DNA from: Deltaproteobacteria bacterium
GTDB taxonomy: Bacteria > Myxococcota_A > UBA9160 > SMWR01
Reading direction: 5' to 3'
Assembly: GCA_019310965.1 (NCBI GenBank)
Contig: JAFDDG010000059.1
Span: 1-41,477, forward strand
DNA length: 41,477 nt
The notes below the pieces were generated by a model, which saw only the letters and a list, made by a program, of their open reading frames with translations, had not been told where the DNA came from and made no database searches. Shown here piece by piece: positions 7,331 through 16,163 of this stretch (position 1 is its first letter; the number at the start of each line of letters is the position of its first letter). Position numbers and translations under genes: made by a program.

Positions 7331-9061
7331 CTACTCGACCTGTCCGTCGAAGATGCTCGCGAAGCGCTCGAGCGCCTCTCGATCGGGCTCGGCCCGCAGC
7401 GAGCCCGCCGCGTGAGCATCCAGCCAGCGCTGCATGCCGGCGGCCAGCTGGATCCAGGTCTCGCGATCGAACTCGACGCGCAGGTCGGCCCGTTCGGGAC
7501 GTCCGGCGCGGTGCTCGATCACACCGCGACGCACGAATACGGTGTGCTGTGCCCCGGTATCGCGAATTCGGAAGCCCACCGTGAGCACCACGTCGCGGCT
7601 CTTCACAGGGTCGACTCGCGGCCCCAGCGAGCGGAACAAGACCGAGTCCGGGTTCGCGCGCAGGAACTCGGGGTTCGCGCGCGAGATGGGAAGCTGTGCG
7701 AGGTCGAGCTTGCCTTCGAGCACGAGGGCCTGGCTCAGCAGATAGTGACGCGTATTGGCCGTGTTGGCGTCGTAGGCGATGGTCCGCAGGATGCGGGCAA
7801 GATCTCGGCGCGACGCGGCGTCGTCGGACTGCGTCGCCACCAGCATGCGCATGAGCTGCGCAGACCAGGCGCGCTCTCCCGCGGCAAATGCCGCGTGCGC
7901 CGCCTCGCGCACCTTCTCGCGTCCACCGGCCAGGGCGATGGTGCGCTCGAAGCGCTCGACGCGTGGCACTTCGACGAGGTCGACCACGTCACCGTTCCAC
8001 CAACCGACGGCTTTGGTGTAGAGCCCCTTCAGCGTCCACTCGAGCTCGTGGTAGTACTCGCCCAGATCGGGATCGGTGGCGAGGTGCTGCGGCAGGGTGG
8101 CCTCGACGAGCCGCGCCGCCTCGCCGTGGTCGAGCTGCTGATTCACCGCGCGCAGCGTCTGATCGTTCAGGAACTGGATGGTGTCGCGGAACTTCGTCAG
8201 GAAGTCGTACACCTCCTCTCGCCCCGAAATCACGCGCAGGTGCCCGGTCAGCAGCTGCTCGACCGGCAGCGCGCGATACGAGTCGAGCGTGTCCAGGGCC
8301 TCCCAGACCCTACGACCGTACTCCGACCGCGGCGTCGAGATCGCGGGCATCATCGGATAGGCGCTGTCGCCGGCCATCAGCACGCCCTCGTCCGGCAGCC
8401 AGGCGGACAGGCTGTCGTCGAGATCGCCCGGCGCGTGGAAGAGGCGGATGCGCACGCCGCCGAGCGTGAGCTCGAGCGCATCTTCGATCTCGACGCTGGG
8501 CGTGAGGTAGGTCAGGCGACCGCTGCCCACCGCCGGGCCGGCGCCGGCACCGATGCTGCCGGCCGGGCCCCGGGGCAGCAGATAGCCCATCTGGAAGTAC
8601 CCGCGGCTCATGCCGCGCGGGATCGCCATCTCCCGCAGGTAACGGCGATAGCGCGCGTTCGCGTAGATGGGGATGCCGCTGGCGTGGCCTTCGGGCACGT
8701 ATGCCTTCACGCCGCCGACGTGATCGCCGTGCCCGTGGGAGTAGACCACGCCGACGATCGGAGCCTTGCTGACTTCGCGCAGCGCGGCCAGCGTCTTCTT
8801 CGCACGCTCGAGCTCGCCACCCGTATCGAAGACGAGAACGCCGGCGTCGGTAACCACGAAGCCCACATTCGCCAGGTCGTACCCCACGGCCGCATAGACG
8901 TGCTTCGAAAGGCGCATGAGCTTCGGCTCAGCGAACTGCGCCTGATGGGCCGCGAGACGCGGGTTGACGTGAGGCAAGGGCTCGGGGATCTCTGCTCCCG
9001 CCGAAGTGGGCCACAGCGCCAACGCTGCGAGGAGAACACCTCTCGAGATTCCGAGTCGCAT
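7331..9061 (-). CDS. exported alkylsulfatase-like metallo-beta-lactamase-fold hydrolase
   Basis: A 576-residue exported hydrolase. ATG 9061 overlaps the stop of the upstream DUF4870 gene as TGATG. Residues 1-23 are a signal peptide ending SAGA. The metallo-beta-lactamase core has DTGG (79-82) and the metal ligand motif SHGHGDHVGG (HxHxDH at 109-114), with later AGDSAYPM and LLTGH ligand regions. The helical dimerisation segment (about 290-430) and a C-terminal SCP2-like domain (about 450-576) match the layout of SdsA1/BDS1 alkylsulfatases, which release sulfate from alkyl sulfates. Alternatives are another hydrolase of the same architecture or a phosphodiesterase-like relative. A sulfotransferase in the same window makes a sulfate-ester substrate plausible but not proven. 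Confidence 0.87.
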   Translation of the reverse strand: MRLGISRGVLLAALALWPTSAGAEIPEPLPHVNPRLAAHQAQFAEPKLMRLSKHVYAAVGYDLANVGFVVTDAGVLVFDTGGELERAKKTLAALREVSKAPIVGVVYSHGHGDHVGGVKAYVPEGHASGIPIYANARYRRYLREMAIPRGMSRGYFQMGYLLPRGPAGSIGAGAGPAVGSGRLTYLTPSVEIEDALELTLGGVRIRLFHAPGDLDDSLSAWLPDEGVLMAGDSAYPMMPAISTPRSEYGRRVWEALDTLDSYRALPVEQLLTGHLRVISGREEVYDFLTKFRDTIQFLNDQTLRAVNQQLDHGEAARLVEATLPQHLATDPDLGEYYHELEWTLKGLYTKAVGWWNGDVVDLVEVPRVERFERTIALAGGREKVREAAHAAFAAGERAWSAQLMRMLVATQSDDAASRRDLARILRTIAYDANTANTRHYLLSQALVLEGKLDLAQLPISRANPEFLRANPDSVLFRSLGPRVDPVKSRDVVLTVGFRIRDTGAQHTVFVRRGVIEHRAGRPERADLRVEFDRETWIQLAAGMQRWLDAHAAGSLRAEPDREALERFASIFDGQVE

Positions 9062-9414
9062 CAAGCCGAAGCTTCCTCGGCCCAATCACCGACGATGGGA
9101 AGCTTGTACCGCACACCCTGGAAGGCCTTCACCATCAGAAGGATCCAGAGCACGAGCGAGATCAGCGGCAGCACCGCGCTGATCATCCAGCCGATGAGGG
9201 GGAGCAGAGAAGCCGCGACGCTTACGATGAAAATCGCCAGGAAAGTCGCAGTCGACTGGTAGGCGTGGAAGCGAACGTAGCGATCCTCCTTCTCGATCAA
9301 CACGAATAGAATCCCCGAGGCGAAAACCAGCAGGTAGCAGAGCACACCCGCAAGCTTCGGATCGAGCCCCGTCGAGGAGGCTCCATCGGGGGAATTCAGC
9401 GTCTCGTCGGCCAT
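9061..9414 (-). CDS. DUF4870-type small membrane protein
   Basis: A 117-residue membrane protein with a short polar N-terminus and three hydrophobic helices: LAGVLCYLLVFASGILFVLI, a central one around TATFLAIFIVSVAASLLPLI, and VLPLISLVLWILLMV. The VRFHAYQST motif between helices 1 and 2 is characteristic of DUF4870/Tic20-like proteins of unknown role. ATG 9414 has GGAGGTG upstream. Its stop overlaps the next start (TGATG), so the hydrolase is translationally coupled to it. This suggests a joint envelope role. Confidence 0.85.
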   Translation of the reverse strand: MADETLNSPDGASSTGLDPKLAGVLCYLLVFASGILFVLIEKEDRYVRFHAYQSTATFLAIFIVSVAASLLPLIGWMISAVLPLISLVLWILLMVKAFQGVRYKLPIVGDWAEEASA

Positions 9415-9657
9415 CACCACACCTCCATCGATACCGCGGCCACGGCGGGCAGTTCCGCTGGCAAGTAGAGCAGAACACGGCGGGGCCGGTCTACCCCGTA
9501 TCCGGATCTGGATCGGAATCCAGCGAAATGGGCATCGGAATGACCGTTCGGTGCTGCGCGGACGCCTGCGACACAGCCACCGTGACGCACCGCTCCTTCC
9601 CCTCGGGCGCCGCTGCGACGGGCTCGACGCGCTAGGCTGACGCCCCCGAAGGAGACC

Positions 9658-10767
9658 ATGTCGGAATCCGTTCCCGCCAAGACCGTTCGCGATCCGGAGA
9701 GCTTTCGCGACGCCCTCGACTCCTGGATGAAGCGCCAGCGCCCGGACTCGGCCCACTTGTCCGTCCACGACGTCGACATGCCGCGTTCGACCGGCTTCTC
9801 GAACGAAACCGTCTTCTTCACGGCCACCTGGGACGACGCCGGCGCGCCGAGGAGTGAGCGCTACGTGGCGCGAATCGAGCCCCGGGACGGCGCAATCTTT
9901 CCGGTCCAGACAGCCGCCTGCGAGGTGTCTGCCGGCCTGCAGCACCGCATCATGAGCCGTGTCGGCGCCACCGGCGTGGCGCCGGTCCCGCCGACAATGC
10001 CCTACGAGCCCGCACCGGACGTGCTCGGGAGCCCATTCTTCGTGATGAGCTTCGTCGACGGCGTCATTCCGGCCGACGTACCCCGCTACTCCACCGCCGG
10101 CTTCCTGGTCGACGACGCCACACCGGCAGAGCGCGAACGCATGGTGTACAGCGGGATCGACGCGATGGCCGCCATCAACTCGCTCGACTGGCGCACGCTG
10201 GACCTCGAATGGCTCGACATCTCCGGCAGCGGCGCACCGACCTTTCAGCAGCAGCTGGATCTGTACCGGCGCTACACGATCGAGGAACTCGCCGGCCGAG
10301 AGCACCCGGTGATGCTGCGCGGCCTCGATTGGCTCGACGCGAACGCCCCCCACGATGCTCCGTTGGGGCTCTCCTGGGGCGATTCGCGCCTCGGCAACAT
10401 GATCTGGCAGGACTACCGCTGCGCAGCCGTCGTCGACTGGGAGGCCTGCGCCATCTGCCCTCCGGACGCCGACATCGGCTGGTGGATCATGTTCGACCGC
10501 ATGTCCTTCGACGACATGGACGCGAAGCGGCTCGACGGCTTCCCGACCCGCGAAGCCATGCTCGCACACTGGGAACGGGCCGTTGGGCGCAGCGTCGCCG
10601 GCTCGATCGACTACTGGGAGATCTACGCCACGATGCGCTTCTGCGCGATCATGATCAAGCTGTCGGGCCGTTTCCTGCGTGCCGGCTTCCAGACGCAAGA
10701 GAACAGCACGGCGGTGAACAACGGCGTCACCGAGGCGCTCGAACGGCGGCTCGACCGGCAGAGCTGA
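9658..10767 (+). CDS. aminoglycoside-phosphotransferase-fold kinase (ACAD10/11-like)
   Basis: A 369-residue protein of the APH/choline-kinase fold, cytosolic. The N-lobe has TGFSNETVFFTATW (nucleotide-binding loop region) and a candidate ATP-anchoring Arg/Lys segment (RYVARIEP). The hinge has FFVMSFVDG. The catalytic loop is SWGDSRLGN (239-247, with D242 and N247), and the metal-binding aspartate D260 lies in VVDWE. Most relatives have HGD where this protein has WGD; the Asp and Asn are kept. This branch is common beside acyl-CoA dehydrogenases and may phosphorylate hydroxy-acyl or sterol-type substrates, which is inference. GAAGGAG precedes ATG 9658. It converges with an LLM gene 9 nt away. 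The 243-nt upstream gap holds no gene. Confidence 0.85.
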   Translation: MSESVPAKTVRDPESFRDALDSWMKRQRPDSAHLSVHDVDMPRSTGFSNETVFFTATWDDAGAPRSERYVARIEPRDGAIFPVQTAACEVSAGLQHRIMSRVGATGVAPVPPTMPYEPAPDVLGSPFFVMSFVDGVIPADVPRYSTAGFLVDDATPAERERMVYSGIDAMAAINSLDWRTLDLEWLDISGSGAPTFQQQLDLYRRYTIEELAGREHPVMLRGLDWLDANAPHDAPLGLSWGDSRLGNMIWQDYRCAAVVDWEACAICPPDADIGWWIMFDRMSFDDMDAKRLDGFPTREAMLAHWERAVGRSVAGSIDYWEIYATMRFCAIMIKLSGRFLRAGFQTQENSTAVNNGVTEALERRLDRQS

Positions 10768-10776
10768 CCCGCGCCG

Positions 10777-11721
10777 CTAGACGTCAATCGAACTCAACCC
10801 CGGCCGGATCACGTTCGCATACGCCTCGAGAAACTCGTCGGTATCGCTCAACAGCGAGAAGACGAAGTGGCGCGAGCCAGCCCGGGCGAACTCCTGCATC
10901 TGCTCGAGCCAGTCTTCCGGACGCCCCAGCAGACAGTACTTCTTCGCCGCGTCCCGGAACGGCCGGTGGTAGATGGTCTCCAGCATCGTCGCAGCACGAT
11001 CGAGAGCGGCCTCGTAGGAGTCGTCGAGCACCGTAAAGATGAAGGACGCCGTTTCGAACGGGCGCGGCTCGCGGCCCGCCTTCGCGGCATGCGCCGCGAT
11101 CTTCTGCATGTTCGCAGCGTACTGCTCCGCCGAGCACATGTGCGAGATGTAGCCGTCTCCCAGCACACCCGCGCGGCGAAAGGTCGGGCCCTTGCGCCCA
11201 CCGACGATGATCCGGGGGCCGCCAGCCTGTGAGGGCTTCGGCGAGAGGGTGACCGGACCAAACGAGAAATGGCGGCCCGAATGCGCCACCTGCTCCTCGG
11301 TCCACAGGCGGCGCACGACTTCGATCGATTCGTCCGTACGGGGCCCTCGCTCATCCACCGGAATGCCGCAGGCCTCGAACTCCGGCGGAAACTCGCCACC
11401 GACGCCGATCCCGAGGGTCAGGCGCCCAGCGGAGAGCATGTCGAGGGTCGAGGTGACCTTCGCGGTGGTCGTGGGGTGGCGCAGAGGCAAGAGGTAGACA
11501 CCGGTGCAGAGCCGGATTCGCTCGGTCACTGCCGCGACGAAAGAGAGCAGAGTGAGCGATTCGAGCACGGGAATGTAGAAGGAGACGTGATCGCCGACCC
11601 ACAGAGAATCGAAGCCCGCGCGTTCCATGCGCGGGGCCAGGTCCAGAACACCTTCCCGGGCGCCACCGCCCAGCACCATGCCGCACTGGATGCGGTCGTC
11701 GAGAATCAGCGAGTTCGACAT
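10777..11721 (-). CDS. LLM-class flavin-dependent oxidoreductase
   Basis: A 314-residue luciferase-like monooxygenase/F420-dependent reductase, from a different subfamily than the two 337-residue enzymes in this window. Typical segments are AGFDSLWVGDH, RIRLCTGVYLLPLRHP, STLDMLSAGRLTLGIGVGGE and a C-terminal GRPEDWLEQMQEFARAG that closes the barrel. AGAGG lies before ATG 11721. It is convergent with the kinase gene and 28 nt downstream of the lipoprotein DUF3604 stop, so it could be read from that gene. Substrate and cofactor are not deducible. Confidence 0.88.
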   Translation of the reverse strand: MSNSLILDDRIQCGMVLGGGAREGVLDLAPRMERAGFDSLWVGDHVSFYIPVLESLTLLSFVAAVTERIRLCTGVYLLPLRHPTTTAKVTSTLDMLSAGRLTLGIGVGGEFPPEFEACGIPVDERGPRTDESIEVVRRLWTEEQVAHSGRHFSFGPVTLSPKPSQAGGPRIIVGGRKGPTFRRAGVLGDGYISHMCSAEQYAANMQKIAAHAAKAGREPRPFETASFIFTVLDDSYEAALDRAATMLETIYHRPFRDAAKKYCLLGRPEDWLEQMQEFARAGSRHFVFSLLSDTDEFLEAYANVIRPGLSSIDV

Positions 11722-11749
11722 GCCTCTTTGCCTCGGGTGAGTGACCGCA

Positions 11750-13957
11750 TCAACGCGGCTGGTTTACGAAGATCGGCGACGACCATGCCCGCTCCTGTGC
11801 GGGCGCCAGACAGTCGTCCGTCGGGTCCGTGCGGTAGTCGCCATAGCACGGGGCGACGGACACGGCTTGACCCGCCGCATCGAACTCCGTGCGCAACAAC
11901 GCTCCGTTGATGGCCGGTGTCTCCTCCTGGACCGCGCGGACGTAGTAGAGCACGTCGCGGTCGGAACCCGGATACTCGTTGTCGACGAACTGCACTGCGC
12001 AGCCAGCGGGGTCGGGCTCACACTCGAAGCGCTTCCAATGGTCCTCGATCAGGTCGCCCGCGTCTTCCTTCGGGTCGATGCTCGGTCGAATACGGATGAC
12101 GTCGATACCCACGATCGGGTGGCGCACGTCGCTGGGGTGGTCGCACTCGCCGGCACACAGAGCCTCGAGCCGCTCGGGAGTGAGTGCGGCGTGATTCGCC
12201 TCGGGACAGCCGGGCTTCTGCACGAAGGCGCCCGCGGCGCGCACCTCGAAGCGCGGCATCTGGTCCATGGTCACCTCCGACCCCATCGGCGCGCTGCCGC
12301 CGGGGCCGTTCACGAGATCGAACCACAGAAGGATCTTCGGGCCGCTGGTTCCGTAGACCTCGCGACGCCTCAGCGCCTGCCACACGGCCTCGCGGCTGCG
12401 CGAATCGGCGTGCACGGCGACGATGCCGCCGGGATAGGTGAAGCTCGTGACCCGCTCGGAATCCATCAAACGCTTGGCTGCATCGAGGCGCACCGCCCGC
12501 CGGGGATCGTCGCCCTCTTCGAGCCGATCCCGCGGCGAGAGAAGCTCGCTCATCATTCCCGGTGAAAACGTCATCTTCTTGCGGGCGTACTGTTTGTAGC
12601 CGGTGCCTGGGCGCGAGGTGTGATCATCGGTCGAGGCGATGAAGCCAAAGCGGAAGCGCAGCGGCCTGCCGTCGGCATCGAGCTCGTCCGGACTCGCCAG
12701 CGACATGGCGTACTGCACCGATTCGAGCGGACGATGGTTGAACGACGGCTTGAAGCAGTCGCGACACTGGTCACAGTCGAGCCAATCTTCTGGAGACGTG
12801 TCGGGGAAGACGAAGGCCGGCGTTACGTTGGCCTGCATCGCCACGCTCTTCGCCTCCTCGACCCGTGCCTGGCACTCCGCCTCCGGCAGGTCGCCGCAGC
12901 GCTCTCGCATGATCTCGCCGGCGCGCCAACAGCAGGGCAGGAAGTCCGGCGTTGGCTGGGGACAGACGAGCTCCCCGTCGATCTCGTCGAAGTTGCGCCA
13001 GTCCCGATATTCCTCGCTGTTGCCGTGCCCGGACATGATCTCGACGAGCCGCACCTTGTCGGCATCGTGGTTGCGGCTGCTGAGCGCCTTGTCCCACGAG
13101 GTCAGCGGCGGAGTGTAGGCGCCCCAGGCCGTGCCGTGGGGAATCACCAGGCTGTCGAAGCCCCACTCGTCGAGCTTGCGGTAGAGCACGTCCGGCGTGG
13201 GCGCGTTCTCGTGACAGTCGAGCGGCAACGCCTTCGAGTCGACGTCGCGCGGGCACTCGGGCCACGCTTCGAGACGGTCGACCAGCCACTCGAGATCCTG
13301 GTACTGCTGCCAGTTCTGCGGATCCACGAAGCGCGCCTTTGCCGCCTGCCGCGTCTGCTTGAACAAGCCGATGTCTCCGCCGTAGGGCCGCGAATTGATC
13401 GCGCGGGCCGGCAGCTCGTCCTCTTCCTGGCCCAGGAAGATCACGTTCTTGTGGCCCCAGTGGCTCTCCGGCGTGAGCCCTACCTGGGTCCACTCCCAGC
13501 CGCTGAAGACCATCAGATCCTGGTTCGCCGGGTCGCCGGCGCTGGCGTTACAGCGACGCACGGCTTCCTTCGTAGCCGCCCAATGCTCCGGAATCAGCGA
13601 CTCCGCGTGATCATTGTGACTGTAAAAGTCGAGTTCGGCGCAGTAGCGCGCAAAGTCGCAGGCGTCGGCGAGGGTGTGCGCACCCTCACCTCCCATGATC
13701 GGCAACGCCAGGGTGAAGGCGTCCGGCGAATAGGTCGTGTGCACGTGGAGGTCGCCGAAGAGGACCTGCTTCTCGGACAGGGTGCGCTCGACACCCGCTT
13801 TGGCCGCCAGAGCGACGCCCGCCTCGCGCTGCGCCGCCGCCTGTGCCTCGACGGCCGTGGCGCTGCGCGCCCTTCCTTCGATCGCGTTGTCGAGGCGATC
13901 CTCGCCGCCGCAGGCCAGCGCGGCCGTCGCGAGCAAGAAGAGCCATCTGCGTCCCAT
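11750..13957 (-). CDS. DUF3604 lipoprotein (PHP-like metallohydrolase fold)
   Basis: A 735-residue protein anchored through a lipobox, LATAALAC, with C16 as lipidated Cys. ATG 13957 has GGAGG 7 nt upstream. FGDLHVHTTYS (67-77, H71 and H73) is the PHP-type metal motif of DUF3604. Further conserved stretches are ELDFYSHNDHAE, SGWEWTQ, IPHGTAWG, IASTDDHTSRPGTGY, and the end ERAWSSPIF. Many Cys residues in the middle suggest disulfides in the periplasm. DUF3604 proteins are large secreted proteins common in marine and deltaproteobacterial genomes and have no settled function; a phosphoesterase-like reaction is only inferred from the fold. The gene is divergent from a second DUF3604 gene with 100 nt between starts. 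Confidence 0.9.
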   Translation of the reverse strand: MGRRWLFLLATAALACGGEDRLDNAIEGRARSATAVEAQAAAQREAGVALAAKAGVERTLSEKQVLFGDLHVHTTYSPDAFTLALPIMGGEGAHTLADACDFARYCAELDFYSHNDHAESLIPEHWAATKEAVRRCNASAGDPANQDLMVFSGWEWTQVGLTPESHWGHKNVIFLGQEEDELPARAINSRPYGGDIGLFKQTRQAAKARFVDPQNWQQYQDLEWLVDRLEAWPECPRDVDSKALPLDCHENAPTPDVLYRKLDEWGFDSLVIPHGTAWGAYTPPLTSWDKALSSRNHDADKVRLVEIMSGHGNSEEYRDWRNFDEIDGELVCPQPTPDFLPCCWRAGEIMRERCGDLPEAECQARVEEAKSVAMQANVTPAFVFPDTSPEDWLDCDQCRDCFKPSFNHRPLESVQYAMSLASPDELDADGRPLRFRFGFIASTDDHTSRPGTGYKQYARKKMTFSPGMMSELLSPRDRLEEGDDPRRAVRLDAAKRLMDSERVTSFTYPGGIVAVHADSRSREAVWQALRRREVYGTSGPKILLWFDLVNGPGGSAPMGSEVTMDQMPRFEVRAAGAFVQKPGCPEANHAALTPERLEALCAGECDHPSDVRHPIVGIDVIRIRPSIDPKEDAGDLIEDHWKRFECEPDPAGCAVQFVDNEYPGSDRDVLYYVRAVQEETPAINGALLRTEFDAAGQAVSVAPCYGDYRTDPTDDCLAPAQERAWSSPIFVNQPR

Positions 13958-14057
13958 CGGCCACCTCCGACGAATTCGAAGACCAGGGCCGACTCTACAC
14001 CCGAGCTGGCAACGAGTGATAGGGTAGGCGCACTCGATCCTCAAAGGAGCAGCGGTC

Positions 14058-16013
14058 ATGTTCGAAATTCGCCTCGTGCTGCACGCCGTGTCCCTGGTCG
14101 CGGCGATGGCTGCCCTCGTCGCGACGTCGACGGCGGGAGCGGCACCGCCCTACGCGGTCACGGAGGAGCGCGAGCCCTGCGCGGAGCACGACCCGCTGCG
14201 GCGCCCCTTCTTCGGCGATACGCACGTACACACCGCCTATTCGTTCGACGCGGCCACCCAGAACACGCGCAACACGCCCCGGGATGCCTACCGCTTCGCG
14301 AAGGGGGAACGCGTGGGCCTTCAACCGTACGACGGCGACGGCAACGCCCTGCGCTCAGCACAGCTCGCCCGCCCCTTGGACTTCACCATGCTGAGCGACC
14401 ACGCCGAACTGCTCGGCGAGATACGGATCTGTTCGACGCCTGGTCACCCTGGCTACGACTCCGACATCTGTTGGATCTTCCAGAACCTGGGCCAGGTGGC
14501 GCTGCCGCCACTGGGAATGCGCGGCATTGCGATGCGTGAGCGCTTCAACTTCTGCGGCAAGAACGGGCAAGCCTGTCTCGCGGCGGCGCGGGACACCTGG
14601 AGCGACATCCGCGCGGCGGCGGAGGAGGCCTACGATCGCAGCGCGGCCTGCAGCTTCACGAGCTTCGTCGGCTACGAATGGACCGCCTCGGTCGACGCGG
14701 GAGTGAACCTCCACCGCAACGTGCTCTTTCGCAACGAGAGGGTCCCGGACTACCCGCCCTCGTGGGTCGATACGGGCTCGGCCGCGGCGCTGTGGGATGC
14801 GCTTCAGAGGGACTGCATCGAGGGAATCGACGGATGCGAGGTGCTCACCATCCCGCACAACTCGAACCTGAGCGGCAACGCACTGATGTTCGCGGCGGCC
14901 GGTCTGCGCAGCGGCAGGGATGTGAACCTCCCGGTGAGCGAGAGCGAGGCCCGCACGCGCCAACGACTGGAGCCGCTCATCGAGATCATGCAGCACAAGG
15001 GCGACTCCGAGTGTGCGCTCTCCGGCGACACCACCGACGAGGCGTGCGGCTTCGAGAAGCTGCCCTACGACAGCTTCGCCGGCGCGAGCAACGATTTCCA
15101 GACGGGCTCGGCGGCGGCGCCGGCCGCGCGGGCGTCGATGGTGCGGGAGGCACTCAAGAAGGGCCTCGTGCTCGAGCAACAGTTGGGTGTCAATCCGCTC
15201 AAGTACGGGATCATCGCCAGCACCGATTCGCACCTGGGCACCCCGGGACTGACCCGCGAAGACGATCCCAAGGGCCACGGCGGCGCCGGCCGCGCAGCCA
15301 GCGGCTCCCTGCCCGTCGGGCTGCCCGACAGCATCGAGTACAACCCGGGGGGCCTCGCCGTGGTGTGGGCGGAAGAGAACAGCCGCGACTCGCTCTACAG
15401 CGCCCTCGCCCGGAAGGAGACCTACGGCACGAGCGGCACGCGCCCGGTGGTGCGTTTTTTCGGAGGCTGGGAATATGGCGACGATCTCTGCCAGGCGAAG
15501 AACTTCGCCGAGCGGGGCTACGCCGGCGGCGTGCCGATGGGCGGCGACCTGCCTCAGCCAGCCGAGGGGGCGGGTAGCCCCGCGTTTGCGGTTTCGGCCT
15601 TGCGCGATCCCGGAGCACCGCGGCGGCCCGGCACAGCACTGCAGCAGATCCAGGTGGTGAAGGGCTGGGTCGAAGACGGGAAGCCGCGCGAGAAGGTCTA
15701 CACGGTGGCCGGCGGCGAAAATGGCGCAAGCGTCGACCTCGAAACCTGCGAGCCAAGAGGGAAGGGAGCCGACGCGCTCTGCTCCGTCTGGAGAGACCCG
15801 GCCTTCAGAGCCGACGAGCACGCCTTCTACTACGCGCGCGTGCTCGAGAACCCGACCTGCCGCTGGAGCCAACACCTCTGCAGCGAGGCGGGCGTTCGCT
15901 GTGACGAGCCGGAGACGGTCGGCCCGGGCTATGCAGCCTGCTGCGCGGAGAGCCACCGCCCGACGGTTCGAGAGCGCGCCTGGACTTCACCGATCTGGTA
16001 TGAGCCGCGCTGA
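14058..16013 (+). CDS. DUF3604 secreted protein (PHP-like metallohydrolase fold)
   Basis: A 651-residue exported protein. A normal signal peptide (about 1-28, ending TAGA) replaces the lipobox of its divergent paralogue. The metal motif is FGDTHVHTAYS (52-62, H56 and H58), followed by FTMLSDHAELLGE, VGYEWTA, TIPHNSNLSG, IASTDSHLGTPG and ERAWTSPIWYEP. Cysteines are frequent and mostly paired in position (for example near the C-terminus, about five within 50 residues). AAAGGAG precedes ATG 14058. The two paralogues are clearly homologous but diverged and of different length, so one may be cell-attached and the other freely secreted. Confidence 0.9.
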   Translation: MFEIRLVLHAVSLVAAMAALVATSTAGAAPPYAVTEEREPCAEHDPLRRPFFGDTHVHTAYSFDAATQNTRNTPRDAYRFAKGERVGLQPYDGDGNALRSAQLARPLDFTMLSDHAELLGEIRICSTPGHPGYDSDICWIFQNLGQVALPPLGMRGIAMRERFNFCGKNGQACLAAARDTWSDIRAAAEEAYDRSAACSFTSFVGYEWTASVDAGVNLHRNVLFRNERVPDYPPSWVDTGSAAALWDALQRDCIEGIDGCEVLTIPHNSNLSGNALMFAAAGLRSGRDVNLPVSESEARTRQRLEPLIEIMQHKGDSECALSGDTTDEACGFEKLPYDSFAGASNDFQTGSAAAPAARASMVREALKKGLVLEQQLGVNPLKYGIIASTDSHLGTPGLTREDDPKGHGGAGRAASGSLPVGLPDSIEYNPGGLAVVWAEENSRDSLYSALARKETYGTSGTRPVVRFFGGWEYGDDLCQAKNFAERGYAGGVPMGGDLPQPAEGAGSPAFAVSALRDPGAPRRPGTALQQIQVVKGWVEDGKPREKVYTVAGGENGASVDLETCEPRGKGADALCSVWRDPAFRADEHAFYYARVLENPTCRWSQHLCSEAGVRCDEPETVGPGYAACCAESHRPTVRERAWTSPIWYEPR

Positions 16014-16122
16014 GTGAGGCGGAACCGATGAGATGGCGGGCCCCGAATGCGACTCGACGCGCCAGCCGCTGGAGCCCGGCCTGGCGGTCGAGGCGGTTTC
16101 CGAGGCCGACACCAGAGTCGAG

Positions 16123-16146
16123 CTCGCGGACGGATTCGTCCGTGAG
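16123..16146. terminator. hairpin between convergent genes
   Basis: Arms 16123-16132 (CTCGCGGACG) and 16137-16146 (CGTCCGTGAG) pair over 10 bp with one mismatch and a GATT loop. It lies between the DUF3604 stop and the SDR stop, which face each other. There is no T tract, so it may aid termination without being a classical intrinsic terminator. Confidence 0.4.
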
Positions 16147-16163
16147 CCCCGCCGTGAGCCGGA

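Noticed and set aside
7289..9262. 657-codon open frame on the plus strand opposite the alkylsulfatase-like gene
   Set aside because: The minus strand encodes a clear signal peptide, HxHxDH motif and domain order. The plus frame is His/Arg/Val-rich, has no family motif and arises from codon bias.
12620..14539. 639-codon plus-strand frame spanning the two DUF3604 genes
   Set aside because: It crosses two well-supported genes and has no recognisable domain or ribosome site.
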